Of a stretch of 64,000 bases of DNA, positions 49,826 through 58,486 are shown piece by piece. Position 1 is the stretch's first letter, and every line of letters begins with the position of its first letter. The DNA comes from Sphingomonas sp. (GTDB lineage: Bacteria; Pseudomonadota; Alphaproteobacteria; Sphingomonadales; Sphingomonadaceae). The notes beneath the pieces were generated by a model that did no database searches, had not been told where the DNA came from, and was given only the letters and a program-made list of their open reading frames with translations. The position numbers and the translations under genes were made by a program. The stretch covers positions 62,001-126,000 of the forward strand of contig NZ_QFOB01000010.1 of assembly GCF_003248515.1 (NCBI RefSeq). Direction: 5' to 3'.

Positions 49826-50887
49826 ATGCCGCAGGCTCCCTATCCGGCCCCGCCCCGCTCGATCGAAGAGGCCGCGCGCGATCCCGAATGGATCGCCCAC
49901 CGCTACGATCCGGAGCATGATGCGGTGCATCTCCTGCCGGTGCCTCGTGCCGCCCAGCGCAAGGCGACCTTCCTCACGGATGAATATCTCCCGGCGGGTC
50001 CGGCGCCGCTGGTGGTGCGTCGGCGCGATGCCATCGCCGCGTTGCCGTCGTCCGCCCCGGTCCACTTCGTGTTCCACTCCGCCTTCTGCTGCTCGACGCT
50101 CGTGGCCAACGCCTTCGATCTGCCCGGCCGCTCGATGGGGCTGAAGGAGCCTGTCGTGCTCAACGACATGATCGGCTGGCGTCGTCGCGGCGGCCAGGGG
50201 CCGGACATGGCCGAAGTGCTGGATGATATGCTGCGCCTGCTCGCGCGGCCTTTCTCCGCGAACGAGAGCGTGGTCGTGAAACCTTCCAACGCGATCAACG
50301 CACTGATCGCGCCGATCCTCACGCTCCGTCCGCAATCACATGCCCTGCTGCTTCATGCGCCCTTGCGCACCTATCTCGGCTCGATCGCGCGCAAGGGGCT
50401 GGACGGGCGGCTGTGGGTCCGCACGCTGCTCCTCGGCCTGCTCGACGACAGGCTGGTGGATCTCGGCTTCTCTCCGCGCGATCATCTCGGCCAGACGGAT
50501 CTTCAGGTCGCCGCGATCGGCTGGCTCGCGCAGCATGCCCTGTTCGCGCGCACCGTGCAGACCTTCGGCCCGGGGCGGGTCCGCACGCTCGACAGCGCCC
50601 GGCTGATGGCCGATCCCGCCATCGCGATGGGGGCGCTCGGCCGCCATTTCGGCCTGCCTCTCTCCGACAGGGAGTTGGCGGAAATCGTCTCCGGCCCGGC
50701 CTTCACGAGCCACTCCAAACTGGGCACCGCATTCGGCGCGGCCGAACGGGCAAGCGAGGGGGAAGCCGGCGTCGCACTCCACGCGGACGAGATAGACAAG
50801 GTCATCGCCTGGACCCAGGCGGTGGCCGATACGGCGGGCATATCGATGGCGGCGCCCGCCCCCCTCATCGAGGATCGCACGACATGA
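49826..50887 (+). CDS. Sulfotransferase-like P-loop protein (variant loop) 2
   Basis: A 353-residue protein related in layout to the one at 47416. The loop reads HFVFHSAFCCSTLVANAF, followed by GLKEPVVLNDMI and a stretch rich in Leu/Arg where a 3'-phosphate site would be (LLLHAPLRTYLGSIARKG). The canonical RSGTT is absent. The start at 49826 is preferred; an ATG at 49781 adds 15 residues. Its stop overlaps the next gene as ATGA, so it is co-translated with a TPR-hydroxylase. Confidence 0.65.
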   Translation: MPQAPYPAPPRSIEEAARDPEWIAHRYDPEHDAVHLLPVPRAAQRKATFLTDEYLPAGPAPLVVRRRDAIAALPSSAPVHFVFHSAFCCSTLVANAFDLPGRSMGLKEPVVLNDMIGWRRRGGQGPDMAEVLDDMLRLLARPFSANESVVVKPSNAINALIAPILTLRPQSHALLLHAPLRTYLGSIARKGLDGRLWVRTLLLGLLDDRLVDLGFSPRDHLGQTDLQVAAIGWLAQHALFARTVQTFGPGRVRTLDSARLMADPAIAMGALGRHFGLPLSDRELAEIVSGPAFTSHSKLGTAFGAAERASEGEAGVALHADEIDKVIAWTQAVADTAGISMAAPAPLIEDRTT

Positions 50888-52044
50888 AGGAAGATCTGCA
50901 GCGCATGGGCGAGATGGGCGTGGCCGCGCTCTCGGCCGGCGATCCCGCCCAGGCCCGGCGCATATTCGAGCGGATCGAGGCGGAAGGGCGCGGCTCGCAC
51001 CAGCTTCGCCTGCTGCTGGCGCAGGCCTGCACGATGATGGGCGATGCGCCGGCCGCGCACCGCGCACTGGATCGCGTGCTGCATGACGAGCCCGCCAATC
51101 TCTACGCCAATCTGATGCGCGGCGATCTGCTCCACACGGCCGGCGATCCGCGCGCCGCCGTCTCCTGGTATCAGGCCGCGCTGATGCAGGCGCCGCGTGC
51201 CGGCGCGCTCCCGCCCGATCTCATCGCCGCGCTTCGCGAGGCCGAACACAAGGTCGCCGCCGCAGGGCGCGCGTTCGAGGATCATATGAAGGCGCAGCTT
51301 GCGGCGGCGGGCATATCGGCATCGGTCCATCCCCGCTTCGCGGACGCGCTCGATCTGCTGACCGGCAAGACCGAGGTCCAGCAGCAGCAGCCCACCAACT
51401 TCTATTATCCGGAACTGCCGCAGCGCGCCTTCTTCGAGCGGGAGGAGTTCGCCTGGGTCGCGGCGCTGGAGGCGCAGGCGCCCGCGATCCGCGCCGAGCT
51501 GGAAGCGCTGATCGCCACCGATCCGCTGCGCGATCCCTATGTCGTGCCCGATCCCGATCGCCCGACCAAAGCGCACCCGTTGCTGGGCGATGCGCGCTGG
51601 AGCGCCTTCCACCTGTTTCGCAATGGCCAGCCGATCGCGGACAATGTCGCGCGCTGCCCGGTGACCTTCGCGGCACTGGAAGCCGTGCCGCTGGCGCGCG
51701 TCGATGGCCGGGCGCCGATGGCGATGTTCTCGGTGCTGCGTCCGCACACGCATATTCCGCCGCATAACGGGATGCTCAACACGCGGCTGATCTGCCATCT
51801 GCCGCTGATCGTGCCGGACGGCTGCCGCCTGCGGGTCGGCAACCATGTCCGCACGGTCGAGGCCGGGCGGATGATGATCTTCGACGATTCGATCCAGCAC
51901 GAGGCGTGGAACGACAGCGACGAGACGCGGATCGTGCTGATCTTCGAAATCTGGCGGCCGGAGCTTACCGGTGCGGAGCGCGAAGCGCTGGCCGCCCTGT
52001 TCGGCGCGATCGGCGTCTATTCGGGAGCGGGCAACGGCGCCTGA
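50884..52044 (+). CDS. TPR-containing aspartyl/asparaginyl beta-hydroxylase 2
   Basis: Paralogue of the protein at 48453 (386 aa). TPR-like helices fill about residues 1-115 (GDPAQARRIFERIEAEG, GDAPAAHRALDRVLHDEP). The AspH domain (about 185-375) has IPPHNGMLNTRLICHLPL, VEAGRMMIFDDSIQHEAWND and EIWRPEL, so both histidine ligands are kept. Translational coupling with the upstream P-loop protein suggests they act on the same substrate. Confidence 0.88.
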   Translation: MKEDLQRMGEMGVAALSAGDPAQARRIFERIEAEGRGSHQLRLLLAQACTMMGDAPAAHRALDRVLHDEPANLYANLMRGDLLHTAGDPRAAVSWYQAALMQAPRAGALPPDLIAALREAEHKVAAAGRAFEDHMKAQLAAAGISASVHPRFADALDLLTGKTEVQQQQPTNFYYPELPQRAFFEREEFAWVAALEAQAPAIRAELEALIATDPLRDPYVVPDPDRPTKAHPLLGDARWSAFHLFRNGQPIADNVARCPVTFAALEAVPLARVDGRAPMAMFSVLRPHTHIPPHNGMLNTRLICHLPLIVPDGCRLRVGNHVRTVEAGRMMIFDDSIQHEAWNDSDETRIVLIFEIWRPELTGAEREALAALFGAIGVYSGAGNGA

Positions 52045-52098
52045 CGCCCCTCCCCGCTCATACCGGACGGGAGCAGGCGCGGGCGGGGAATGAACGGC

Positions 52099-52359
52099 TC
52101 AGAAGCAGGAGCCGCCATTGCCGGTCTGGCATGACGCCGATGTGTTGTAGCCGGCGCGCATATTGTCGCGCTCATGCTCCCATTCGGCCTTGGTCTTGCA
52201 GACGCGTTTGCCCTTCACGAGCGAGCCCGTCTCGATGAACTTCTTGCAGATCATCTTGTCGCGCGCGTCTGCGGCCTTTTCAGCGGTATCGGGGCTGCCG
52301 GCGGCCGGAGGCGCTTCGGCCACGGCCAGAGCGAGGAATAGCCAGAGAGGCGAAGCCAT
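52099..52359 (-). CDS. Small secreted cysteine-containing protein
   Basis: An 86-residue exported protein. A short signal peptide (MASPLWLFLALAVAEA) precedes a charged mature part with four cysteines: two in MICKKFIETGSLVKGKRVC and two in the C-terminal tail ASCQTGNGGSCF. The ICKKF-ETGSL-CKTKAEWE pattern recurs, from memory, in small sphingomonad secreted proteins of unknown function. It is encoded inside the hydroxylase/sulfotransferase cluster, opposite in orientation, and is one candidate substrate. That link is only positional. Confidence 0.75.
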   Translation of the reverse strand: MASPLWLFLALAVAEAPPAAGSPDTAEKAADARDKMICKKFIETGSLVKGKRVCKTKAEWEHERDNMRAGYNTSASCQTGNGGSCF

Positions 52360-52556
52360 TGCGAATATCCTGTTCGATTCCCGGTAATTCTATCGCAATC
52401 CCCACATCTGGAGAATGGATTTTCACGGCTCCCCCATGCGCATTGGGGTGCTTCCCTTGGTTGCAGCGGATACCGGACGCGGCCATGATGCCATTCCGCC
52501 AAGGATGAGTGCGTTCAAGCCCCCCATGTTCACCGCCAGAAGGGGCCTCGCCCGTC

Positions 52557-54212
52557 ATGTCAAACCGGATCGGTAAGTCGCCCAGCGCCGGCAAGGCGAA
52601 GCAGACGGCCCAGTCGCGCGCGCGCATCGAACAGGCGCTCGCCGCCGGGGATATTGCGGCGGCGGCGGCGCTGGCGGAAGCGGCGCTGGCGACCGGCCAG
52701 GTGGATCCCATGTTCCTGAACCTCGCCGCCTGGCGCCGCGAGGAGGCCGGAGACTTTGCGGAGGCCTATCGCCTGCTGCAGCGCGCACTCGCCATTTCGC
52801 CGGGCGACATCCTGATCCTGGGGGGGATCGCGGCCGTGCTGCGCAAGGACGACCGGCCGGACGAGGCGATCGAGGTGATCGATCGCGTCGTGGCGACGGC
52901 GCCGGGCTATGCCAACGGCTGGCTGGAGCGCGGCTATATCCTCGATGCGCTCCGCGACGAGGACGCGGCCGCCGAAAGCTATGGCCGCGCCGCCGCGCTC
53001 GATCCGCGCATGGCGCCCGCGCTCGGCAAGCTCGCGGATCGGGCGGCCAAACATGGCGAGAAGCAGGAGGCGGAAGCCTATGCCCGCCGCGCCTTCGCGA
53101 TCAACCCGCGGGAACCGGCCGCCACCTTCGCGCTCGCCACGATGGCGATCGAGGCGCGCGACGGGCCCTCCGCCGAGGCTCCTTTGCGGGCGCTGCTGGA
53201 TCATCCGCTCGACGGCGACGATCGCACGCGCGCGCTCACCCTGCTGGGCGACGCGCTCGACAAGCAGGACCGCACCGTCGAGGCTTTCGCAGCCTGGGAG
53301 GCGGCGCAGCGCAATTTCGCGGATCGCTATCGCGCGCGGCTCGGCCCGGTGGACGGCCGACCTTCGCACCGCGCCTTCATCACGCGGATCGCGGAGCAGG
53401 TCAGGGCGCAGCCCGGCAGCCCCCTCCTCTATCCTGTAACCGATCTTCCCCAGGCGGCGGCCGCCCACGTCTTCCTGCTCGGCTATCCCCGTTCCGGCAC
53501 GACGCTCGTCGAGAATGTCCTCGCGAGCGCGCCGGGCGTGGTCGCGCTGGAGGAGCGCCCCACCCTGGCCGACACGGATGAGGTGGTGCTCGGCAATGAC
53601 GGCACGATGCCGGATCTCGACGCACTCGATCCCGCCTTCGTCGATCGCCTGCGCGCCGGCTATTGGCGGCGCGTCACGGATATGGCCGGCAACGTCACCG
53701 GCAAGACCTTCGTCGACATGAATCCGTTCAACGGCTTCAAGCTGCCGATGATCGCGCGCCTCTTTCCCGATGCGCGCATCGTGGTGATGCGGCGCGATCC
53801 GCGCGATATCGCACTCAGCTGCTTCCGCATCAATTTCACGCCCAGCACCGCCTCGTTCGCCTTCAGCGATCTGTTGGAGACGGCGCGTCATTATGATGCG
53901 CTCACTGGGCTGGTGGAGCTTTGCCGTGAGCGCTTTGCGCTCGCCTTCCACGATCTGCGCTATGATCGCCTGGTCGCCGATTTCGAACCGACCGTGCGCG
54001 CGCTGGCCGCGTTCGTCGGCATTCCGTGGACGGACGAATTCCGCACGTTCGACAAGACGGCGCAGACGCGCGGCGTGCGCACGGCCAGCGCCACGCAGGT
54101 GAGACGCGGCCTGTTCGACGGGCGCGGCCAGTGGCGCCGCTACGAAGCGCAGCTCGCCCCTGCGCTCCCAATCCTGCAGCCCTGGGTGGAGCGGCTCGGC
54201 TTCGCAGGCTGA
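52557..54212 (+). CDS. TPR-repeat sulfotransferase
   Basis: Protein of 551 aa. TPR repeats occupy about residues 20-230 (AAAAALAEAALATGQVDPMF, DRPDEAIEVIDRVVATAPGYA, AYARRAFAINPREPAAT). The sulfotransferase domain (about 295-550) has a canonical PAPS loop, LLGYPRSGTTLVENVLAS, and the 3'-phosphate motif RIVVMRRDPRDIALSCF. Similar TPR-sulfotransferases are frequent in sphingomonads and Caulobacter. It faces the TonB-dependent receptor gene tail-to-tail. Acceptor unknown. Confidence 0.88.
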   Translation: MSNRIGKSPSAGKAKQTAQSRARIEQALAAGDIAAAAALAEAALATGQVDPMFLNLAAWRREEAGDFAEAYRLLQRALAISPGDILILGGIAAVLRKDDRPDEAIEVIDRVVATAPGYANGWLERGYILDALRDEDAAAESYGRAAALDPRMAPALGKLADRAAKHGEKQEAEAYARRAFAINPREPAATFALATMAIEARDGPSAEAPLRALLDHPLDGDDRTRALTLLGDALDKQDRTVEAFAAWEAAQRNFADRYRARLGPVDGRPSHRAFITRIAEQVRAQPGSPLLYPVTDLPQAAAAHVFLLGYPRSGTTLVENVLASAPGVVALEERPTLADTDEVVLGNDGTMPDLDALDPAFVDRLRAGYWRRVTDMAGNVTGKTFVDMNPFNGFKLPMIARLFPDARIVVMRRDPRDIALSCFRINFTPSTASFAFSDLLETARHYDALTGLVELCRERFALAFHDLRYDRLVADFEPTVRALAAFVGIPWTDEFRTFDKTAQTRGVRTASATQVRRGLFDGRGQWRRYEAQLAPALPILQPWVERLGFAG

Positions 54213-54456
54213 TCCTCCGCCGCGCGCACGGCCCGGCTGAGGGGGGCTTGCCCATTATCGGGTCTCCCCGTTTTCGAGAGAAAGCTCCCGAAAGCAAGGC
54301 GCGATTTGCCCGCCGCCTGCCTGCCTTGCATCCGCAAAGGGCGAAGTCCGGGAGACGGATCGCACCGTTACCACGGTATCGCGCCGGCTTTCGGGCTCCG
54401 GCTTTCAGCGGGCCACCGAGCGTCATCCAGCCCGTTTCGGACGGGAATGCTCCCAA

Positions 54457-54486
54457 ACAAAAGGGGGCGGGCCGAAGCCCACCCCC
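54457..54486 (-). terminator. Rho-independent terminator of the TonB-dependent receptor gene
   Basis: On the minus strand a 10 bp GC-rich stem with loop TTCG (54463-54486) is followed by TTTTGTTT. It lies 26 bp after the receptor stop. The rest of 54213-54456 shows no gene. Confidence 0.8.
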
Positions 54487-54511
54487 TCGAAAGTTTCCCG
54501 AAGGAACCGGC

Positions 54512-57500
54512 TCAGAACTTGAGCTTGGCGCCCATCAGGAAGCGGCGGCCCAGCGCGTCGTAGGTCGACGGATAGGTGTTGCCGCTGTTGAACGAGGTGG
54601 AACCAATCGTGGAACCGACGATCGGCGGAGCCTTGTCGAACAGGTTGGTCACGGTCAGCGTCACGTCCAGATTGTCCGTGAAGCCGATCCGGACCGCCAG
54701 ATCGAAGTAGTTGTAGGCCTTGATGTGGCCGAAGTCGTAGGTCTTGCCAGCCAGCGCGCCGTTCGAGGTCGCGTTGCCCGCGATTGTCCCCGAGAAGGTC
54801 GTGTTGCCGGGCTCGACGTTCATCGGGCTGATGTGGCGCCACAGGAGCGACACATCGAGCGCGCCACGGCTGAGGGTCGTGCGCTGATTGAACGTGAACT
54901 TCGGCTGCAGCGAACCCGCGGCAGAGCTCGGCCCCGCCGAACCGGGCGAACCGCAACTCGTGCTGTAGAGACCGACGCAATCGCGGATGATCGAAACCGG
55001 CGTCGCCTGGAACTGCGCCCGACGGGTGTAGTTGCCCTGCATGCCGAGATCGAGCTTCGCGAAGCCCAGGTCACGACGATAGTTGAACCCGAAATCGATA
55101 CCGTCGGTCAGGATCTGGCCGGCGTTCGAAGCGACGAAGTTCAGGCCGCCCGTCGTCGCCGGATCGCCGTCGAGACCGCCGGTAACCGGGTTACGCCGGA
55201 TCGCCGTGCAGAGCGGGTTCGTGGCGCTCGCCGCGGTCACGCCGCTGCCGGTACGGTTACCGAAGCAGAGGTTGATCGCGTCGTCCGGAGTCGGCTGCGA
55301 AATCGCGTCCTTGATCTTGATGTGGTAGTAATCGACCGTGATCGAGAGACCCGGAATGAGGTTCCTCGGCTGCAGGACGATACCGATCGTGTAGGAGTCC
55401 GCCTTTTCCGGACGGAGCGCGAGGTTGCCGGCGGTCGTGGCGTTCGCCTGTGCCGCGGTCGGCGTCAGGATGCTACCGATCGACGAGGCCGGGGCGCCTT
55501 GCGCGATACAAACGGCGCGCAGATTGGCGTTCGTGGTCGGCGCGGAGCCGGCGCACGGATCATAACCGAGGTTGGTCAGGCCGACATTGGCCGGCGAGAA
55601 CAGCTCGGTGATGTTCGGTGCACGAACCGCGCGCTGGAAGTTACCGCGAAGCTTGAAGCCCTCGGCCGGCTCCCAGGTGCCGCCCGCCTTGAACGTCGTG
55701 GTCTTGTAGCTCGGATTGCCGACCGCCTCGACCTTGTACTTCGAATAGCGCAGGCCGCCTTCGAGAGTCAGGCTCTGGAAGAAAGGCTTGTCGCTGACGA
55801 TCGGGGCGATGATTTCGCCATAACCTTCGACGACGTCATACGAACCCTTGAAGTTCGGGATCGCACCGCCGGCGCCGCCCAGTTCGCCCGCCGTCTGTGA
55901 CAGCGAGTCCGCCGACTGCGAAGCGGTGTACTTGCGATATTCGGTGCCCGCCGCGAAGCTGATCGGATCCGCCGCCCACGGGCTGGTCACGCCGAAGTCA
56001 CCCGACAGAAGCGCGCGAGCCTGGGCCAGCGAAGCCTTGTTGGTCGAGAAGGCGTTGCCCGTCAGATACGAGATCTGGTTGGAAGCGATCGAGCCCGTCG
56101 GGCCGAACAGGTTGACGGGAACGCAGCCCGTGCCCGCCGTCAGCGAAGCGCCGCTCGGGGCGCCGGAAAGGCAGGTCGTGGTATTGGTGGCATAGGCCGC
56201 CGAACGGACGCGCGACAGGAGCACATAGCCCTGCTGCGTCTGGCGGTTTTCGGATTCGCCATACGAACCGTTGATGTCGAGGCCGATGCTGTCGGTGATG
56301 TCGAACTTCGCGCCGGCGCGATAGTCGAACATCTGCGTCACGTATTCCGAAACGCGCGGGCCAACCTCGGTCGTGCGGCGGCCGATGTTAATCGTAGCAG
56401 TTCGGAAATCCGGATTTGCCGTTCCGTTCGCCAGGGTCGGGCTTGTCGCGGTGGCGGCGGCAGAGCACTGCGCGGCGGTCAAACCCTGAACACCATCCGT
56501 GCTCGGGTCAAAGTCATAGTTCGAACAAAGAGCATTCCGAACTGACGTCGGCAGGTAAGGATTGCTGAGGGGGATCGTTACCGCGGAGCCGAAGATGCCC
56601 GATGGCGCAATGATCGTCTTGACGGTGTTCTTCGAGAACATGCCGCGCGTGTAGACTTGGATGCCGTCCGCCACGTCATAGTGGCCGGCGCCATAGATGT
56701 TGAAGCGCTTAAACGGCGTCTGGAAGATGTTGTACGGCGCGAAGTTGAACGCGTCGGACGGTGTCGTCGCCGAACCACGCGAGCGATAGGCGCGCACCGC
56801 GCCCGTCGCCTGATCGATCACGGAATAGCTCGAGCCACCGGTGGTGAAGCGAGACGGCGTGGTCGTGCCCGAGCCACCGGCGAAACCGGAGGTCGAGGTG
56901 TACTGGTTCTGCGAGAAGGTGCGCGCGCCCTGATAGACCGGATCGGCCTTCTGATAGCCGATCGAGAGGACCGCATTGCCCTTGCCGTCATCGAAATTCG
57001 CACCAACCGTCATGTCGACGCGGAAGACGTTGCCGTCGCCGCGCTGCGTGATCTGCTCGGAAGCGTTCGCCTCGAAACCCGAGAAATCCTGGCGGGTGAT
57101 GAAGTTCAGCACGCCCGAAACGGCGTCCGCGCCATAGGTCGTCGCGGCGCCGCCCGTCAGCACGTCCGTGCGCTCGATCAGGGCGAGCGGGATGTTGTTG
57201 AGGTCGGTACGGCCGGTCGAGCCCGACGGCACGATGCGGTTGCCGTCCAGCAGGACGACGTTGCGGAAGTTGCCGAGGCCGCGAAGGTCGACATAGGACG
57301 AACCACCATTGCCGTTGTTCACGGCGGAGCCGATCGAAGGCGTCGCGCCCGGAAGGTCGCGGATCAGTTCTTCGGCGGTGTTGCGCTGGCGGAGCGCGAT
57401 TTCCTCGGAACCGATCACGGAGACCGGCGCAGACGAAACCAGGTTCGGGTTGCGGACGAGAGTGCCGGTGACGACGATCTCGGAAGGCGCATCGGCCGTG

Positions 57501-57601
57501 GTGTCGGTCGATGCGGTCTGTGCGAAGGCCGGATTGGCGATCGCCGCTGCGCCGACCAGCAAGGTCGATGCCAGCAGGCTGTTACGATAACGATTGGTCA
57601 T
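54512..57601 (-). CDS. TonB-dependent outer-membrane receptor
   Basis: Receptor of 1029 aa. Signal peptide MTNRYRNSLLASTLLVGAAA to about residue 28, then a plug domain with SEIVVTGTLVRNPNL (TonB-box-like region), LRQRNTAEELIRDLPG and GAATTYGADAVSGVLNFITR. A large beta-barrel follows, ending in the outer-membrane terminal signature FLMGAKLKF. Its large-loop, oligopeptide/glycan-type architecture gives no clear ligand. It is the only transport gene near the hydroxylase/sulfotransferase cluster. The upstream 240 bp (57602-57841) contains the dyad CATGT-T-ACATG near 57752 but no convincing promoter. Confidence 0.93.
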   Translation of the reverse strand: MTNRYRNSLLASTLLVGAAAIANPAFAQTASTDTTADAPSEIVVTGTLVRNPNLVSSAPVSVIGSEEIALRQRNTAEELIRDLPGATPSIGSAVNNGNGGSSYVDLRGLGNFRNVVLLDGNRIVPSGSTGRTDLNNIPLALIERTDVLTGGAATTYGADAVSGVLNFITRQDFSGFEANASEQITQRGDGNVFRVDMTVGANFDDGKGNAVLSIGYQKADPVYQGARTFSQNQYTSTSGFAGGSGTTTPSRFTTGGSSYSVIDQATGAVRAYRSRGSATTPSDAFNFAPYNIFQTPFKRFNIYGAGHYDVADGIQVYTRGMFSKNTVKTIIAPSGIFGSAVTIPLSNPYLPTSVRNALCSNYDFDPSTDGVQGLTAAQCSAAATATSPTLANGTANPDFRTATINIGRRTTEVGPRVSEYVTQMFDYRAGAKFDITDSIGLDINGSYGESENRQTQQGYVLLSRVRSAAYATNTTTCLSGAPSGASLTAGTGCVPVNLFGPTGSIASNQISYLTGNAFSTNKASLAQARALLSGDFGVTSPWAADPISFAAGTEYRKYTASQSADSLSQTAGELGGAGGAIPNFKGSYDVVEGYGEIIAPIVSDKPFFQSLTLEGGLRYSKYKVEAVGNPSYKTTTFKAGGTWEPAEGFKLRGNFQRAVRAPNITELFSPANVGLTNLGYDPCAGSAPTTNANLRAVCIAQGAPASSIGSILTPTAAQANATTAGNLALRPEKADSYTIGIVLQPRNLIPGLSITVDYYHIKIKDAISQPTPDDAINLCFGNRTGSGVTAASATNPLCTAIRRNPVTGGLDGDPATTGGLNFVASNAGQILTDGIDFGFNYRRDLGFAKLDLGMQGNYTRRAQFQATPVSIIRDCVGLYSTSCGSPGSAGPSSAAGSLQPKFTFNQRTTLSRGALDVSLLWRHISPMNVEPGNTTFSGTIAGNATSNGALAGKTYDFGHIKAYNYFDLAVRIGFTDNLDVTLTVTNLFDKAPPIVGSTIGSTSFNSGNTYPSTYDALGRRFLMGAKLKF

Positions 57602-57841
57602 ATTGGTCCCCTTTAGCGGCCGCCCGGAGGCGTCTGGCCGCTCCAATTCGACGTGGCAGTGTCCAGCCGCGAGGCCGTCACATGGGGGCTGGCTAATATG
57701 AAATGATTTGCTCTGCCAACGATCCGCGTTCGCGACTGCAATATTCCCGCCACATGTTACATGGCTGCCACACCCAGCAACCTTGCCGACATGTTGATCG
57801 CGGCCTAGCCCCCGCAGAACGGCATATGAAGAGGGCGACAC

Positions 57842-58384
57842 ATGAAGAAAGCTTTGACGATCGCGGTCGGCGCGATGCTTTGTTGCACCGGCGTTGCGAT
57901 GGCCGCGGGGCCCAAGTCTTCGGATCGCGTGCTGCATGATTTCGGCACATGCCGCACCACGGCCGATCCCGCCGCGCGCCTCGCCTGCTTCGAAAAGACG
58001 TTCGATTCATTCGAGCAGGCGGTGAAGACCAAGGAAGTCACGATCGTCGACAAGGCCGACATGCGACAGGCCAGGCGCTCGCTGTTCGGCTTCACCCTGC
58101 CGAAGATCGACCTGTTCAGCGGCGGCGGCAGCGCCTCGGGGGCCAAGGAAGAGGATGCCGACGAGTTTTCGGAGATCAACACCACCATCGCATCGGCCCG
58201 GCAGGTGGATAATGGCCGCGCCGAAATCACGCTGGCGGATGAATCCGGCGCCGTCTGGCGCACCACCGATCCGATGAAATGGCCGCCCAGGGCCGGCGAC
58301 AAGATCCGCATCCGCGCGGGCGCGCTGGGCAATTATTTCCTGTTCACCGGCGGCCGCTCCTATCGCGGCATGCGGGTGCGCTGA
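57842..58384 (+). CDS. Hypothetical secreted protein
   Basis: A 180-residue protein I cannot assign to a named family. A signal peptide ends near VAMAAG (residue 22). The N-terminal part has CRTTADPAARLACFEKTFD, a pattern seen in several periplasmic proteins with a paired-cysteine motif. A glycine/serine linker leads to a C-terminal beta-rich part (GRAEITLADESGAVWRTTDP, YRGMRV). A GAGGG site precedes the ATG. Confidence 0.7.
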   Translation: MKKALTIAVGAMLCCTGVAMAAGPKSSDRVLHDFGTCRTTADPAARLACFEKTFDSFEQAVKTKEVTIVDKADMRQARRSLFGFTLPKIDLFSGGGSASGAKEEDADEFSEINTTIASARQVDNGRAEITLADESGAVWRTTDPMKWPPRAGDKIRIRAGALGNYFLFTGGRSYRGMRVR

Positions 58385-58400
58385 GGCCGGAAAGGCCCAT

Positions 58401-58476
58401 CCCGCCGTTCGCGCCGGCCGATCGGGCACCGTCCCCTTCGAGGACGATGCCCGACAAGCCGGGCGCGAACGACGGG
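58401..58476. terminator. Large imperfect hairpin between convergent genes
   Basis: A 76 bp inverted repeat: the outer arms CCCGCCGTTCGCGCC and GGCGCGAACGACGGG differ at one position, and the inner arms TCGGGCACCGTCC and GGACGATGCCCGA at one. It lies between the secreted-protein gene and convergent clpB and may end both transcripts. Confidence 0.6.
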
Positions 58477-58486
58477 GAGCCCGCGA

